From assembly GCF_051014445.1 (NCBI RefSeq), contig NC_135136.1:20664001-20728000 (forward strand): a stretch of 64,000 bases of DNA, written 5' to 3'. Both the position numbers and the translations under genes were made by a program. The stretch is from Colletes latitarsis. Taxonomy: Eukaryota; Arthropoda; Insecta; Hymenoptera; Colletidae. Below, in pieces: positions 39,679-52,381 of the stretch (positions are counted from its first letter, which is position 1; every line of letters starts with the position of its first letter). Under the pieces are notes generated by a model. That model had not been told where the DNA came from and searched no databases. It saw only the letters and a program-made list of their open reading frames with translations.

Positions 39679-42600
39679 AGACCAGGTTTCATTGAATGTT
39701 TCAGTGTGGTACCACTTTACTACGTGATCCAATCCAGAAATAGCCCAGGATCTAGCCATGAAGTATGAGAAATATGCGAAAGTAAGAGCCTGATGAGGGC
39801 AAATCCTAGACCTACCCCCAGACCTAACTTGCGTTTTCCTCTAAAATATTGATCGAAACCAGGTTTAATTGACTGTTTCAGCGTGGTACCACATTACTAC
39901 GTGATCCAATCCAGAAACGGCCCAGGATCTAGCCATGAAGTATGAGAAATATGCGAAAGTATGAGCCTGATGAGGGCAAATCCTAGACCTAACCCAGACC
40001 TAACATGTGTTATCCTCTAAAATATTTATCAAGATCAGGTTTAATTGATTGTTTCAGTGTGGTCCGACATTACTACGTGATCTAAACCAGAAAAAACCCA
40101 GGATCTGTTCAACATGTATGAGAAATATGCGAAAGAATGAGCCTGATGAGAGCAAATCCCAGACCTAACATGTATTATTCTCTAAAATATTGATCGAAAC
40201 CAGGTTTACTTGACTGTTTCAGTGTGGTCCCACATTACTACGTGATCCAAACCAGTAAAAACCCAGGATCTGTTCAACAAGTATGTGAAAAACGCGAAAG
40301 TATGAGTCTGATGAGGTCAAATCCCAGACCTATCCCAGACTTAACTTGCGTTATCCTCTAAAATATTGATCGAAACCAGGTTTAATCGACTGTTTCAGCG
40401 TGGTGCCACATTACTACGTGATACAATCCAGAAACAGCCCAGGATCTAGCCATGAAGTATGAGAAATATGCGAAAGTATGAGCCTGATGAGGGCAAATCC
40501 TAGACCTAACCCAAACCTAACATGCGTTATCCTCTAAAATATTTATCAAGACCAGGTTTAATTGAATGTTTCAGTGTGGTACCACATTACTACGTGTACC
40601 AAACCAGAAAAAACCCAGGATCCGTTCAACAAGTATGTTAAAACTGCGACAGTATGATGCTGATGAGGGCAAATCCCAGGCCTAACCTAGACCTAACATG
40701 GGTTGTCCTCTAGAATATTGATGGAAACCAGGTTTAATTGACTGTTTCAGTGTTGTACTTCATTACTACGTGATGCAATCCAGAAAAAGCCCAGGATCTA
40801 GCCATCAAGTATGAGAAATATGCGAAAGAATGAACCTGATGAGAGCAAATCCCAGACCTAACCTAGACCTAACATGAATTATTCTCTAAAATATTGATCG
40901 AAACCTTGTTTAATTGACTGTTTCAGTGTTGTACTACATTACTACGTGATGCAATCCAGAAAAAGCCCAGGATCTAGCCATCAAGTATGAGAAATATGCG
41001 AAAGAATGAGCCTGATGGGAGCAAATCCCTGACCTAACCTAGACCAAACATGCGTTATTCTCTAAAATATTTATCAAGACCAGGTTTAATTGAATGTTTC
41101 AGTGTGGTACCACATTACTACGTGATCAAAACCAGAAAAAACCCAGAATCCGTTCAACACGTATGTGAAGAATGCGAAAGTATGAGTCTGATCAGTGAAA
41201 ATCTCAGGCCTTACCTAGAGCTAACTTGCGTTGTCCTCTAAAATATTGATGGAAACCAGGTTTCATTGACTGTTTCATTGTTGTACTACATTACTACGTG
41301 ATGCAATCCTGAAAAAGCCCAGGATCTAGCCATCAAGTATGAGAAATATGCGAAAGAATGAGCCTGGTGGGAGCAAATCCCTGACCTAACCCAAACCTAA
41401 CATGCGTTATCCTCTAAAATATTTATCAAGAAAAGGTTTACTTGACTGTTTCAGTGTGGTCCCACATTACTACGTGATCCAAACCAGACAAAACCCAGGA
41501 TCCGTTCAACAAGTATGTGAAGAATGCGAAAGTATGAGTTTGATGGGTGAAAATCCCAGGCCTAACCTAGACCTAACATGCGTTATCCTCTAAAATATGG
41601 ATCGAAACCTGGTTTAATCGACTGTTTCAGTGTGGTACCACATTACTATGTGATCCAAACCAGAAAATAACCCAGGATCTGTTCAAGGAGTATGTGAAGT
41701 GTGCGAAAGTATGAGTCTGATGAGAGCAAATCCCAGACCTATCCTAGACCTAACATGAATTATTCTCTAAAATATTGATCAAAACCAGGTTCAATTGACT
41801 GTTTCAGTGTGGTACCACATTACTACGTGATCCAATCCAGAAATAGCCCCGGATCTAGCCATGAAGTATGAGAAATATGCGAAAGAATGAGCCTGATGAG
41901 AGCAAATCCCTGACCTAACCTAGACCTAACATGAATTATTCTCTAAAATATTGATCAAAACCAGGTTTAATTGACTGTTTCACTGTGGTACCACATTACT
42001 ACGTGATCCAATCCAGAAATAGCCCAGGATCTAGCCATGAAGTATGAGAAATATGCGAAAGTATGAGCCTGATGAGGGCAAATCCCAGGCCTATCCCAGA
42101 CCTAACTTGCGTTGTCCTCTAAGATATTGATCGAAACCAGGTTTAATTGACTGTTACAGTGTGGTACCACATTACAATGTGATCCAAACCAGAAAATAAC
42201 CCAGGATCTGTTCAAGGAGTATGTGAAGTGTGCGAAAGTATGAGTCTGATGAGGTCAAATCCCAAACCTATCCCAGACCTAACTTGCGGTATCCTCTAAA
42301 ATATTGATCGAAACCAGGTTTAATTGACTGTTTCAGTGTTGTACTTCATTACTACGTGATCCAAACCCGAAAAAACCCAGGATCTGTCAACATGTATGAG
42401 AAATATGCGAAAGAATGAGCCTGATGAGGTCAAATCCCAGGCCTTACCTAGACCTAACATGCGTTATCCTCAAAAATATTGATCGAAACCTGGTTTAATC
42501 GACTGTTTCAGTGTGGTACCACATTACTACGTGATCTAAACCAGAAAAAACCCAGGATCCGTTCAACAAGTATGTGAAGAATGCGAAAGTATGAGTCTGA

Positions 42601-44599
42601 TGAGGTCAAATCCCAAACCATTCCCAGACTTAACTTGCGTTATCCTCTATAATATTGATCGAAACCAGGTTTAATCGACTGTTTCAGTGTGGTACCACAT
42701 TACTACGTGATCCAACCCAGAAAAAACCCAGGATCTAGCCATCAAGTATGAGAAATATGCGAAAGAATGAGCCTGATGAGGGCAAATCCCAGACCTAACC
42801 TAGACCTTACATGCGTTATCCTCTAAAATATTGTGCGAAACCAGGTTTAATGGACTGTTTCAGTAAGGTACCACACTACTTCGTGATCCAAACCAGAAAA
42901 AACCCAGGATCTGTTCAACAAGTATGTGAAAAACGCTAAACTGTGAGCCTGATGAGGGCAAATCTTAGGCCTAACCCAGACCTAAGATGCGTTATCCTCC
43001 AAAATATTTATCAAGATCAGGTTTAATTGATTGTTTCAGTGTGGTCCCACATTACTACGTGATGCAAACCAGAAAAAACCCAGGATCTAGACATGAAGTA
43101 TGAGAAATATGCGAAAGTATAAGCCTGATGAGGGCCAAGCCTCAGACCTAACCCAAACCTAACATGCGTTATCCTCTAAAATATTTATCAAGAAAAGGTT
43201 TAATTGAATGTTTCAGTGTGGTACCACAATACTACGTGATCCAAACCAGAAAAAACCCAGGATCCGTTCAACAAGTATGTGAAGAATGCGAAAGTATGAG
43301 TCTGATCAGTGAAAATCTCAGGCCTTACCTAGACCTAACTTGCGTTGTCCTCTAAAATATTGTTGGAAAGCAGGTTTCATTGACTGTTTCAGTGTGGTAC
43401 TACATTACTACGTGATGCAATCTAGAAAAAGCCCAGGATCTAGCCATCAAGTATGAGAAATATGCGAAAGAATGAGCCTGATGAGAGCAAATCCCAGACC
43501 TAACCTAGACCTAACATGCGTTATCCTCTAAAATATTGAGCGAAACCAGGTTTAATGGACTGTTTCAGTGTGGTACCACACTACTTCGTGATCCAAACCA
43601 GAGAAAGCCCAGGATCTGTTCAGGAAGTATGTGAAAAACGCTAAACTGTGAGCCTGATGAGGGCAAATCTTAGACCTAACCCAGACCTAAGATGCGTTAT
43701 CCTCTAAAATATTTATCCAGACCAGGTTTCATTGAATGTTTCAGTGTGGTACCACTTTACTACCTGACACAATCCAGAAACAGCCCAGGATCTAGACATG
43801 AAGTATGAGAAATATGCGAAAGTATAAGCCTGATGAGGGCCAAGCCTCAGACCTAACCCAAACCTAACATGCGTTATCCTCTAAAATATTTATCAAGAAA
43901 AGGTTTAATTGAATGTTTCAGTGTGGTACCACATTACTTCGTGAACCAAAGCAGAAAAAACCCAGGATCCGTTCAACAAGTATGTTAAAACTGCGACAGT
44001 ATGACTCTGATGAGGGCAAATCCCAGGCCTAACCTAGACCTAACATGCGTTGTCCTCTAGAATATTGATGGAAACCAGGTTTAATTGACTGTTTCAGTGT
44101 TGTACTTCATTACTACGTAATGCAATCCAGAAAAAGCCCAGAATCTAGCCATCAAGTATGAGAAATATGCGAAAGAATGAGCCTGATGAGAGCAATTCCC
44201 AGACCTAACCTAGACCTAACATGAATTATTCTCTAAAATATTGATCGAAACCAGGTTTAATTGACTGTTTCAGTGTTGTACTTCATTACTACGTGATGCA
44301 ATCCAGAAAAAGCCCAGGATCTAGCCATCAAGTATGAGAAATATGCGAAAGAATGAGCCTGATGGGAGCAAATCCCTGACCTAACCTAGACCTAACATGA
44401 ATTATTCTCTAAAATATTGATCAAAACCAGGTTTAATTGACTGTTTCAGTGTAGTACCACATTACTACGTGATCCAATCCAGAAATAGCCCAGGATCTAG
44501 CCATGAAGTATGAGAAATATGCGAAAGTATGAGCCTGATGAGGGCAAATCCTAGACCTAACCCAGACCTAACATGCGTTATTCTCTAAAATATTTATCA
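39679..44599. repeat. 4,921-bp tandem duplication, second copy
   Basis: This is the right-hand copy of the preceding block. Identity continues to about 44,610, where gtttaattg differs from gtttcattg of the first copy's continuation at 39,689. The junction between copies falls inside a monomer and keeps phase, as expected from unequal exchange between arms misaligned by 28 monomers. So few differences over 4.9 kb imply a very recent event, or an assembly duplication; sequence alone cannot separate these. Confidence 0.93.
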
Positions 44600-47500
44600 A
44601 GACCAGGTTTAATTGAATGTTTCAGTGTGGAACTACATAACTACGTGATTAAAACCAGAAAAAACCCAGGATCCGTTCAACAAGTATGTGAAGAATGCGA
44701 AAGTATGAGTCTGATCAGTGAAAATCTCAGGCCTTACCTAGACCTAACTTGCGTTGTCCTCTAAAATATTGATGGAAACCAGGTCTCATTGACTGTTTCA
44801 GTGTGGTACTACATTACTACGTGATGCAATCCACAAAAAGCCCAGAATCTAGCCATCAAGTATGAGAAATATGCGAAAGAATGAGCCTGATGAGAGCAAA
44901 TCCCAGACCTAACCTAGACCTAACATGCGTTATCCTCTAAAATATTGAGCGAAACCAGGTTTAATGGACTGTTTCAGTGTGGTACCACACAACTTCGTGA
45001 TCCAAACCAGAGAAAGCCCAGGATCTGTTTTAGAAGTATGTGAAAAACACTAAATTGTGAGCCTGACGAGGGCAAATCTTAGACCTAACCCAGACCTAAG
45101 AAGCGTTATCCTCTAAAATATTTATCCAGACCAGGTTTCATTGAATGTTTCAGTGTGGTACCACTTTACTACGTGATCCAATCCAGAAATAGCCCAGGAT
45201 CTAGCCATGAAGTATGAGAAATATGCGAAAGTAAGAGCCTGATGAGAGCAAATCCTAGACCTAACCCAGAGCTAACATGCGTTATCCTCTAAAATATTTA
45301 TCAAGATCAGGTTTAATTGATTGTTTCAGTGTGGTCCCACATTACTACGTGATCCAAACCAGAAGAAACCCAGTATCTGTTCAACATGTATGAGAAATAT
45401 GCGAAAGAATGAGCCTGATGAGAGCAAATCCCAGACCTAACCTCGACCTAACATGAATTATTCTCTAAAATATTGATCGAATCCAGGTTTACATGACTGC
45501 ATCAGTGTGGTCCCACAATACTACGTGATCCAAACCAGAAAAAACCCAGGATCCGTTCAACAAGTATGTGAAGAATGCGAAAGTATAAGTCTGATGAGGG
45601 AAAATCCCAGGCCTAACCTAGACCTAACATGCGTTATCCTCTAAAATATTGATCGAAACCAGGTTTAGTCGACTGTTTCAGTGTGGTCCCACATTACTAC
45701 GTGATCCAAACCAGAAGAAACCCAGTATCTGTTCAACATGTATGAGAAATATGCGAAAGAATGAGCCTGATGAGAGCATATCCCAGACCTAACCTCGACC
45801 TAACATGAATTATTCTCTAAAATATTGATCGAATCCAGGTTTACATGACTGCTTCAGTGTGGTCCCACAATACTACGTGATCCAAACCAGAAAAAACCCA
45901 GGATCCGTTCAACAAGTATGTGAAGAATGCAAAAGTATAAGTCCGATGAGGGAAAATCCCAGGCCTAACCTAGACCTAACATGCGTTATCCTCTAAAATA
46001 TTGATCGAAACCAGGTTTAGTTGACTGTTTCAGTGTGGTCCCACATTACTACGTGATCCAAACCAGAAAAAACCCAGGATCCGTTCAACAAGTATGTGAA
46101 GAATGCGAAAGTATGAGTCTGATGAGGTCAAATCTCAGACCTAACCCAAACCTAACATGCGTTATCCTCTAAAATATTTATCAAGATCAGGTTTAATTGA
46201 ATGTTTCAGTGTGGTACCACATTACTACGTGAACCAAACCAGAAAAAACCCAGTATCCGTTCAACAAGTATGTTAAAACTGCGACAGTATGAGCCTGATG
46301 AGGGCAAATCCCAGGCCTAACCTAGACCTAACATGCGTTGTCCTCTAAAATATTGATGGAAACCACGTTTAATTGACTGTTTCAGTGTTGTACTTCACTA
46401 CTACGTGATGCAATCCAGAAAAAGCCCAGGATCTAGCCATCAAGTATGAGAAATATGCGAAAGAATGAGCCTGATGAGAGCAAATCCCAGACCTAACCTA
46501 GACCTAACATGAATTATTCTCTAAAATATTGATCGAAACCAGGTTTACTTGACTGCTTCAGTGTGGTCCCACATTACTACGTGATCCAATCCAGAAATAG
46601 CCCAGGATCTAGCCATGAAGTATGAGAAATATGCGAAAGTATGAGCCTGATGAGGGCAAATCCTAGACCTAACCCAGACCTAACGTGCGTTATTCTGTAA
46701 AATTGATATCAAGACCAGGTTTAATTGAATGTTTCATTGTGGTACCTTATTACTACGTGATCAAAACCAGAAAAAACCCAGGATCCGCTCAACAAGTATG
46801 TGATGAATGCGAAAGTATGAGTCTGATGAGGTCAAATCTCAGACCTAACCCAAACCTAACATGCGTTATCCTCTAAAATATTTATCAAGATCAGGTTTAA
46901 TTGAATGTTTCAGTGTGGTACCACATTACTACGTGAACCAAACCAGAAAAAACCCAGTATCCGTTCAACAAGTATGTTAAAACTGCGACAGTATGAGCCT
47001 GATGAGGGCAAATCCCAGGCCTAACCTAGACCTAACATGCGTTGTCCTCTAAAATATTGATGGAAACCACGTTTAATTGACTGTTTCAGTGTTGTACTTC
47101 ACTACTACGTGATGCAATCCAGAAAAAGCCCAGGATCTAGCCATCAAGTATGAGAAATATGCGAAAGAATGAGCCTGATGAGAGCAAATCCCAGACCTAA
47201 CCTAGACCTAACATGAATTATTCTCTAAAATATTGATCGAAACCAGGTTTAAGTGAATGTTTCAGTGTTGTACTTCATTACTACGTGATGCAATCCAGAA
47301 AAAGCCCAGGATCTAGCCATCAAGTATGAGAAATATGCGAAAGAATGAGCCTGATGAGAGCAAATCCCTGACCTAATCTAGGCCTAACATGAATTATTCT
47401 CTAAAATATTGATCAAAACCAGGTTTAATTGACTGTTTCAGTGTGGTACCACATTACTACGTGATCCAATCCAGAAATAGCCCAGGATCTAGCCATGAAG

Positions 47501-49037
47501 TATGAGAAATATGCGAAAGTAAGAGCCTGATGAGAGCAAATCCTAGACCTAACCCAGAGGTAACATGCGTTATCCTCTAAAATATTTATCAAGATCAGGT
47601 TTAATTGATTGTTTCAGTGTGGTCCCACATTACTACGTGATCCAAACCAGAAGAAACCCAGTATCTGTTCAACATGTATGAGAAATATGCGAAAGAATGA
47701 GCCTGATGAGAGCAAATCCCAGACCTAACCTCGACCTAACATGAATTATTCTCTAAAATATTGATCGAATCCAGGTTTACATGACTGCATCAGTGTGGTC
47801 CCACAATACTACGTGATCCAAACCAGAAAAAACCCAGGATCCGTTCAACAAGTATGTGAAGAATGCGAAAGTATAAGTCTGATGAGGGAAAATCCCAGGC
47901 CTAACCTAGACCTAACATGCGTTATCCTCTAAAATATTGATCGAAACCAGGTTTAGTCGACTGTTTCAGTGTGGTCCCACATTACTACGTGATCCAATCC
48001 AGAAAAAGCCCAGGATCTAGCCATCAAGTATGAGAAATATGCGAAAGAATGAGCCTGATGAGAGCAAATCCCAGACCTAACCTAGACCTAACATGAATTA
48101 TTCTCTAAAATATTGATCGAAACCAGGTTTACTTGACTGCTTCAGTGTGGTCCCACATTACTACGTGATCCAATCCAGAAATAGCCCAGGATCTAGCCAT
48201 GAAGTATGAGAAATATGCGAAAGTATGAGCCTGATGAGGGCAAATCCTAGACCTAACCCAGACCTAACGTGCGTTATTCTGTAAAATTGATATCAAGACC
48301 AGGTTTAATTGAATGTTTCATTGTGGTACCTTATTACTACGTGATCAAAACCAGAAAAAACCCAGGATCCGCTCAACAAGTATGTGATGAATGCGAAAGT
48401 ATGAGTCTGATCAGTGAAAATCTCAGGCCTTACCTAGACCTAACTTGCGTTGGCCTCTAAAATATTGATGGAAACCAGGTTTCATTGACTGTTTCAGTGT
48501 GGTACTACATTACTACGTGATGCAATCCAGAAAAAGCCCAGGATCTAGCCATCAAGTATGAGAAATATGCGAAAGAATGAGCCTGATGAGAGCAAATCCC
48601 AGAGCTAACCTAGACCTAACATGCGTTATCCTCTAAAATATTGAGCGAGACCAGGTTTAATGGACTGTTTCAGTGTGGTACCACACTACTTCGTGATCCA
48701 AACCAGAAAAAACCCAGGATCTGTTCAACAAGTATGTGAAAAACGCTAAACTGCGAGCCTGATGAGGGCAAATCTTAGACCTAACCCAGACCTAAGATGC
48801 GTTACCCTCTAAAATATTTATCCAGACCAGGTTTAATGGACTGTTTCAGTGTGGTACCACACTACTTCGTGATCCAAACCAGAAAAAACCCAGGATCTGT
48901 TCAACCAGTATGTGAAAAACGCTAAACTGTGAGCCTGATGAGGGCAAATCTTAGACCTAACCCAGACCTAAGATGCGTGATCCTCTAAAATATTTATCCA
49001 GACCAGGTTTCATTGAATGTTTCAGTGTGGTCCCACA
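44600..49037. repeat. Densely shuffled mosaic satellite segment
   Basis: Several overlapping copy events are visible. A dimer marked agaagaaaccc is doubled at 45,361 and 45,713 (352 bp). The block 45,166-45,709 returns at 47,454-47,997 (2,288 bp). The block 46,101-46,547 returns at 46,805-47,251 (704 bp). The block 46,411-46,827 returns at 47,995-48,411 (1,584 bp). All are whole multiples of 176. Variants limited to this segment include ttacatgactgc and the gatatcaagacc form near 46,706 and 48,290. Confidence 0.8.
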
Positions 49038-51743
49038 TTACTACGTGATGCAATCCAGAAAAAGCCCAGGATCTAGCCATGAAGTATGAGAAATATGCGA
49101 AAGTATGAGCCTGATGAGGGCAAATCCTAGACCTAACCCAGACCTAACATGCGTTAGCCTCTAAAATATTTATCAAGACCTGGTTTAGTTGAAAGTTTCA
49201 GTGTGGTACCACATTACTACGTGATTCAAACCAGATAAAACCCAGGATCTAGCCATCAAGTATGAGAAATATGCGAAAGAATGAGCCTGATGAGAGCAAA
49301 TCCCAGACCTAACCTAGACCTTACATGCGTTATCCTCTATAATATTGAGCGAAACCAGGTTTAATGGACTGTTTCAGTGTGGTACCACATTACTACGTGA
49401 TCCAATCCAGAAATAGCCCAGGATCTAGCCATGAAGTATGAGAAATTTGCGAAAGTATGAGCCTGATGAGGGCAAATCCTAGACCTAACCCAGACCTAAC
49501 ATGCGTTATTCTGTAAAATTGATATCAAGACCAGGTTTAATTGAATGTTTCATTGTGGTACCTCATTACTACGTGGTCAAAACCAGAAAAAACCCAGGAT
49601 CCGTTCAACAAGTATGTGAAGAATGCGAAAGTATGAGTCTGATGAGTGAAAATCCCAGGCCTAACCTAGACCTAACATGCGATATCCTCAAAAATATTGA
49701 TCGAAACCTGGTTTAATCGACTGTTTCAGTGTGGTACCACATTACTATGTGATCCAAACCAGAAAATAACCCGGGATCTGTTCAACGAGTATGTGAAGTG
49801 TGCGAAAGTATGAGTCTGATGAGGTCAAATCCCAGACCAATCCCAGACTTAACATGCGTTATCCTCTAAAATATTGATCGAAACCAGGTTTAATCGACTG
49901 TTTCAGTGTGGTACCACATTACTATGTGGTCCAAACCAGAAAATAACCCGGGATCTGTTCAACGAGTATGTGAAGTGTGCGAAAGTATGAGTCTGATGAG
50001 GTCAAATCCCAGACCAATCCCAGACTTAACTTGCGTTATCCTCTAAAATATTGATCGAAACCAGGTTGAATTGACTGTTTCAGTGTGGTCCACATTACTA
50101 CGTGATCCAAACCAGAAAAAACCCAGGATCCGTTCAACAAGTATGTGAAGAATGCGAAAGTATGAGTCTGATGAGTGAAAATCCCAGGCCTAACCTAGAC
50201 CTAACATGCGTTAACCTCTAAAATATTGATCTAAACCAGGTTTCATTGCATGTTTCAGTGTGGTACCACTTTACTACGTGACGCAATCCAGAAAAAGCCC
50301 AGGATCTAGCCATGAAGTATGAGAAATATGCGAAAGTATGAGCCTGATGAGGGCAAATCCTAGACCTAACCCAGACCTAACATGCGTTAGCCTCTAAAAT
50401 ATTTATCAAGACCTGGTTTAATTGAAAGTTTCAGTGTGGCACCACATTACTACGTGATGCAATCCAGATAAAGCCCAGGATCTAGCCATCAAGTTTGAGA
50501 AATATTCGAAAGAATGTGCCTGATGAGAGCAAATCCCAGACCTAACCTAGACCTAACATGAATTATTCTCTAAAATATTGATCGAAACCAGGTTGAATTG
50601 ACTGTTTCAGTGTGGTCCCACATTACTACGTGATCCAAACCAGAAAAACCCAGGATCTAGCCATCAAGTATGAGAAATATGCGAAAGAATGAGGCTGATG
50701 TGTGAAAATCCCAGGCCTAACCTAGACCTAACATGCGTTAACCTCTAAAATATTGATCGAAACCAGGTTTCATTGCATGTTTCAGTGTGGTACCACTTTA
50801 CTACGTGACGCAATCCAGAAAAAGCCCAGGATCTAGCCATGAAGTATGAGAAATATGCGAAAGTATGAGCCTGATGAGGACAAACCCTGGACCTAACCCA
50901 GACCTAACATGCGTTATTCTCTAAAATATTTATCAAGACCAGGTTTAATTGAATGTTTCAGTGTGGTACGACACTACTACCTGATCAAAACCAGAAAAAA
51001 CCCAGGATCCGTTCAACAAGTATGTGAAGAATGCGAAAGTATGAGTCTGATCAGTGAAAATCTCAGGCCTCACCTAGACCTAACTTGCGTTGTCCTCTAA
51101 AATATTGATGGAAACCAGGTTTCATTGACTGTTTCAGTGTGGTACTACATTACTACGTGATGCAATCCAGAAAAAGCCCAGGATCTAGCCATCAAGTATG
51201 AGAAATATGCGAAAGAATGAGCCTGATGGGAGCAAATCCCTGACCTAACCTAGACCTAACATGAATTATTCTCTAAAATATTGATCAAAACCAGGTTTAA
51301 TTGACTGTTTCAGTGTAGTACCACATTACTACGTGATCCAATCCAGAAATAGCCCAGGATCTAGCCATGAAGTATGAGAAATATGCGAAAGTATGAGCCT
51401 GATGAGGACAAACCCTGGACCTAACCCAGACCTAACATGCGTTATTCTCTAAAATATTTATCAAGACCAGGTTTAATTGAATGTTTCAGTGTGGTACGAC
51501 ACTACTACCTGATCAAAACCAGAAAAAACCCAGGATCCGTTCAACAAGTATGTGAAGAATGCGAAAGTATGAGTCTGATCAGTGAAAATCTCAGGCCTCA
51601 CCTAGACCTAACTTGCGTTGTCCTCTAAAATATTGATGGAAACCAGGTTTCATTGACTGTTTCAGTGTGGTACTACATTACTACGTGATGCAATCCAGAA
51701 AAAGCCCAGGATCTAGCCATCAAGTATGAGAAATATGCGAAAG
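49038..51743. repeat. 2,706-bp duplicated block, first copy
   Basis: The block is repeated 3,344 bp (19 monomers) to the right at 52,382-55,087. Anchors are gcgttagcct at 49,151 and 52,495 and the 71-codon frames at 49,501 and 52,845. Mismatches seen are at 50,232 (t against g) and 50,871 (c against a). It contains two 177-bp monomers in tandem (cccggg at 49,770 and 49,947), and a 528-bp trimer whose 63-codon frame is at 50,909 and again at 51,437. Confidence 0.9.
49681..50033. repeat. 177-bp monomer subfamily (gaaaataaccc class), tandem pair
   Basis: Two consecutive monomers repeat at 177 bp rather than 176 (cccggg at 49,770 and 49,947; gtttaatcga at 49,711 and 49,888). The extra base lies in the A-rich run, where gaaaataaccc replaces gaaaaaaccc. 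The class also carries attactatgtg and gtgaagtgtgcg, or close variants. Further members are near 36,741, 37,272, 41,662, 42,193, 53,106, 53,284, 56,980, 57,509 and 62,965. The linked changes show descent from one ancestral monomer. Confidence 0.85.
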
Positions 51744-52381
51744 TAAGAGCCTGATGTGGGCAAATCCTAGACCTATCCCAGACCTAACTTGCGTTATCCT
51801 CTAAAATATTGATCGAAACCAGGTTTAATTGGCTGTTTCAGCGTGGTACCCCATTACTACGTGATACAATCCAGAAACAGCCCAGGATCTAGCCATGAAG
51901 TATGAGAAATATGCGAAAGTATGAGCCTGATGAGAGCAAATCCTAGACTTAACCCAGACCTAGCATGCGTTATCCTCTAAAATATTTATCAAGATCAGGT
52001 TTAATTGATTGTTTCAGTGTGGTCCCACACTACTTCGTGATCCAAACCAGAAAAAACCCAGGATCTGTTCAACCAGTATGTGAAAAACGCTAAACTGTGA
52101 GCCTGATGAGGGCAAATCTTAGACCTAACCCAGACCTAAGATGCGTGATCCTCTAAAATATTTATCCAGACCAGGTTTCATTGAATGTTTCAGTGTGGTC
52201 CCACATTACTACGTGATCCAAACCAGAAAAAACCCAGGATCCGTTCAACAAGTATGTGAAGAATGCGAAAGTATGAGTCGGAGGAGTGAAAATCCCAGGC
52301 CTAACCTAGACCTAACATGCGTTATCCCCTAAAATATTGATCGAAACCAGGTTTCATTGAATGTTTCAGTGTGGTACCACT
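51744..52381. repeat. Spacer satellite between the two 2,706-bp copies
   Basis: These 638 bp of ordinary satellite are not part of the duplicated block. They begin with a gaaagtaagagcc monomer, pass through atcaagatcagg, and from 52,050 match monomers just left of the first copy, around 48,865-49,035 (gttcaaccagtatg and gatgcgtgatcc). The duplicated tract may thus be a 3,344-bp tandem unit whose left part has been partly replaced. Confidence 0.7.

Noticed and set aside
34758..44599. LTR retrotransposon or other element with long direct repeats, suggested by the two 4.9-kb copies
   Set aside because: The copies abut with no internal region, consist wholly of satellite monomers and encode no polymerase, integrase or gag-like protein.
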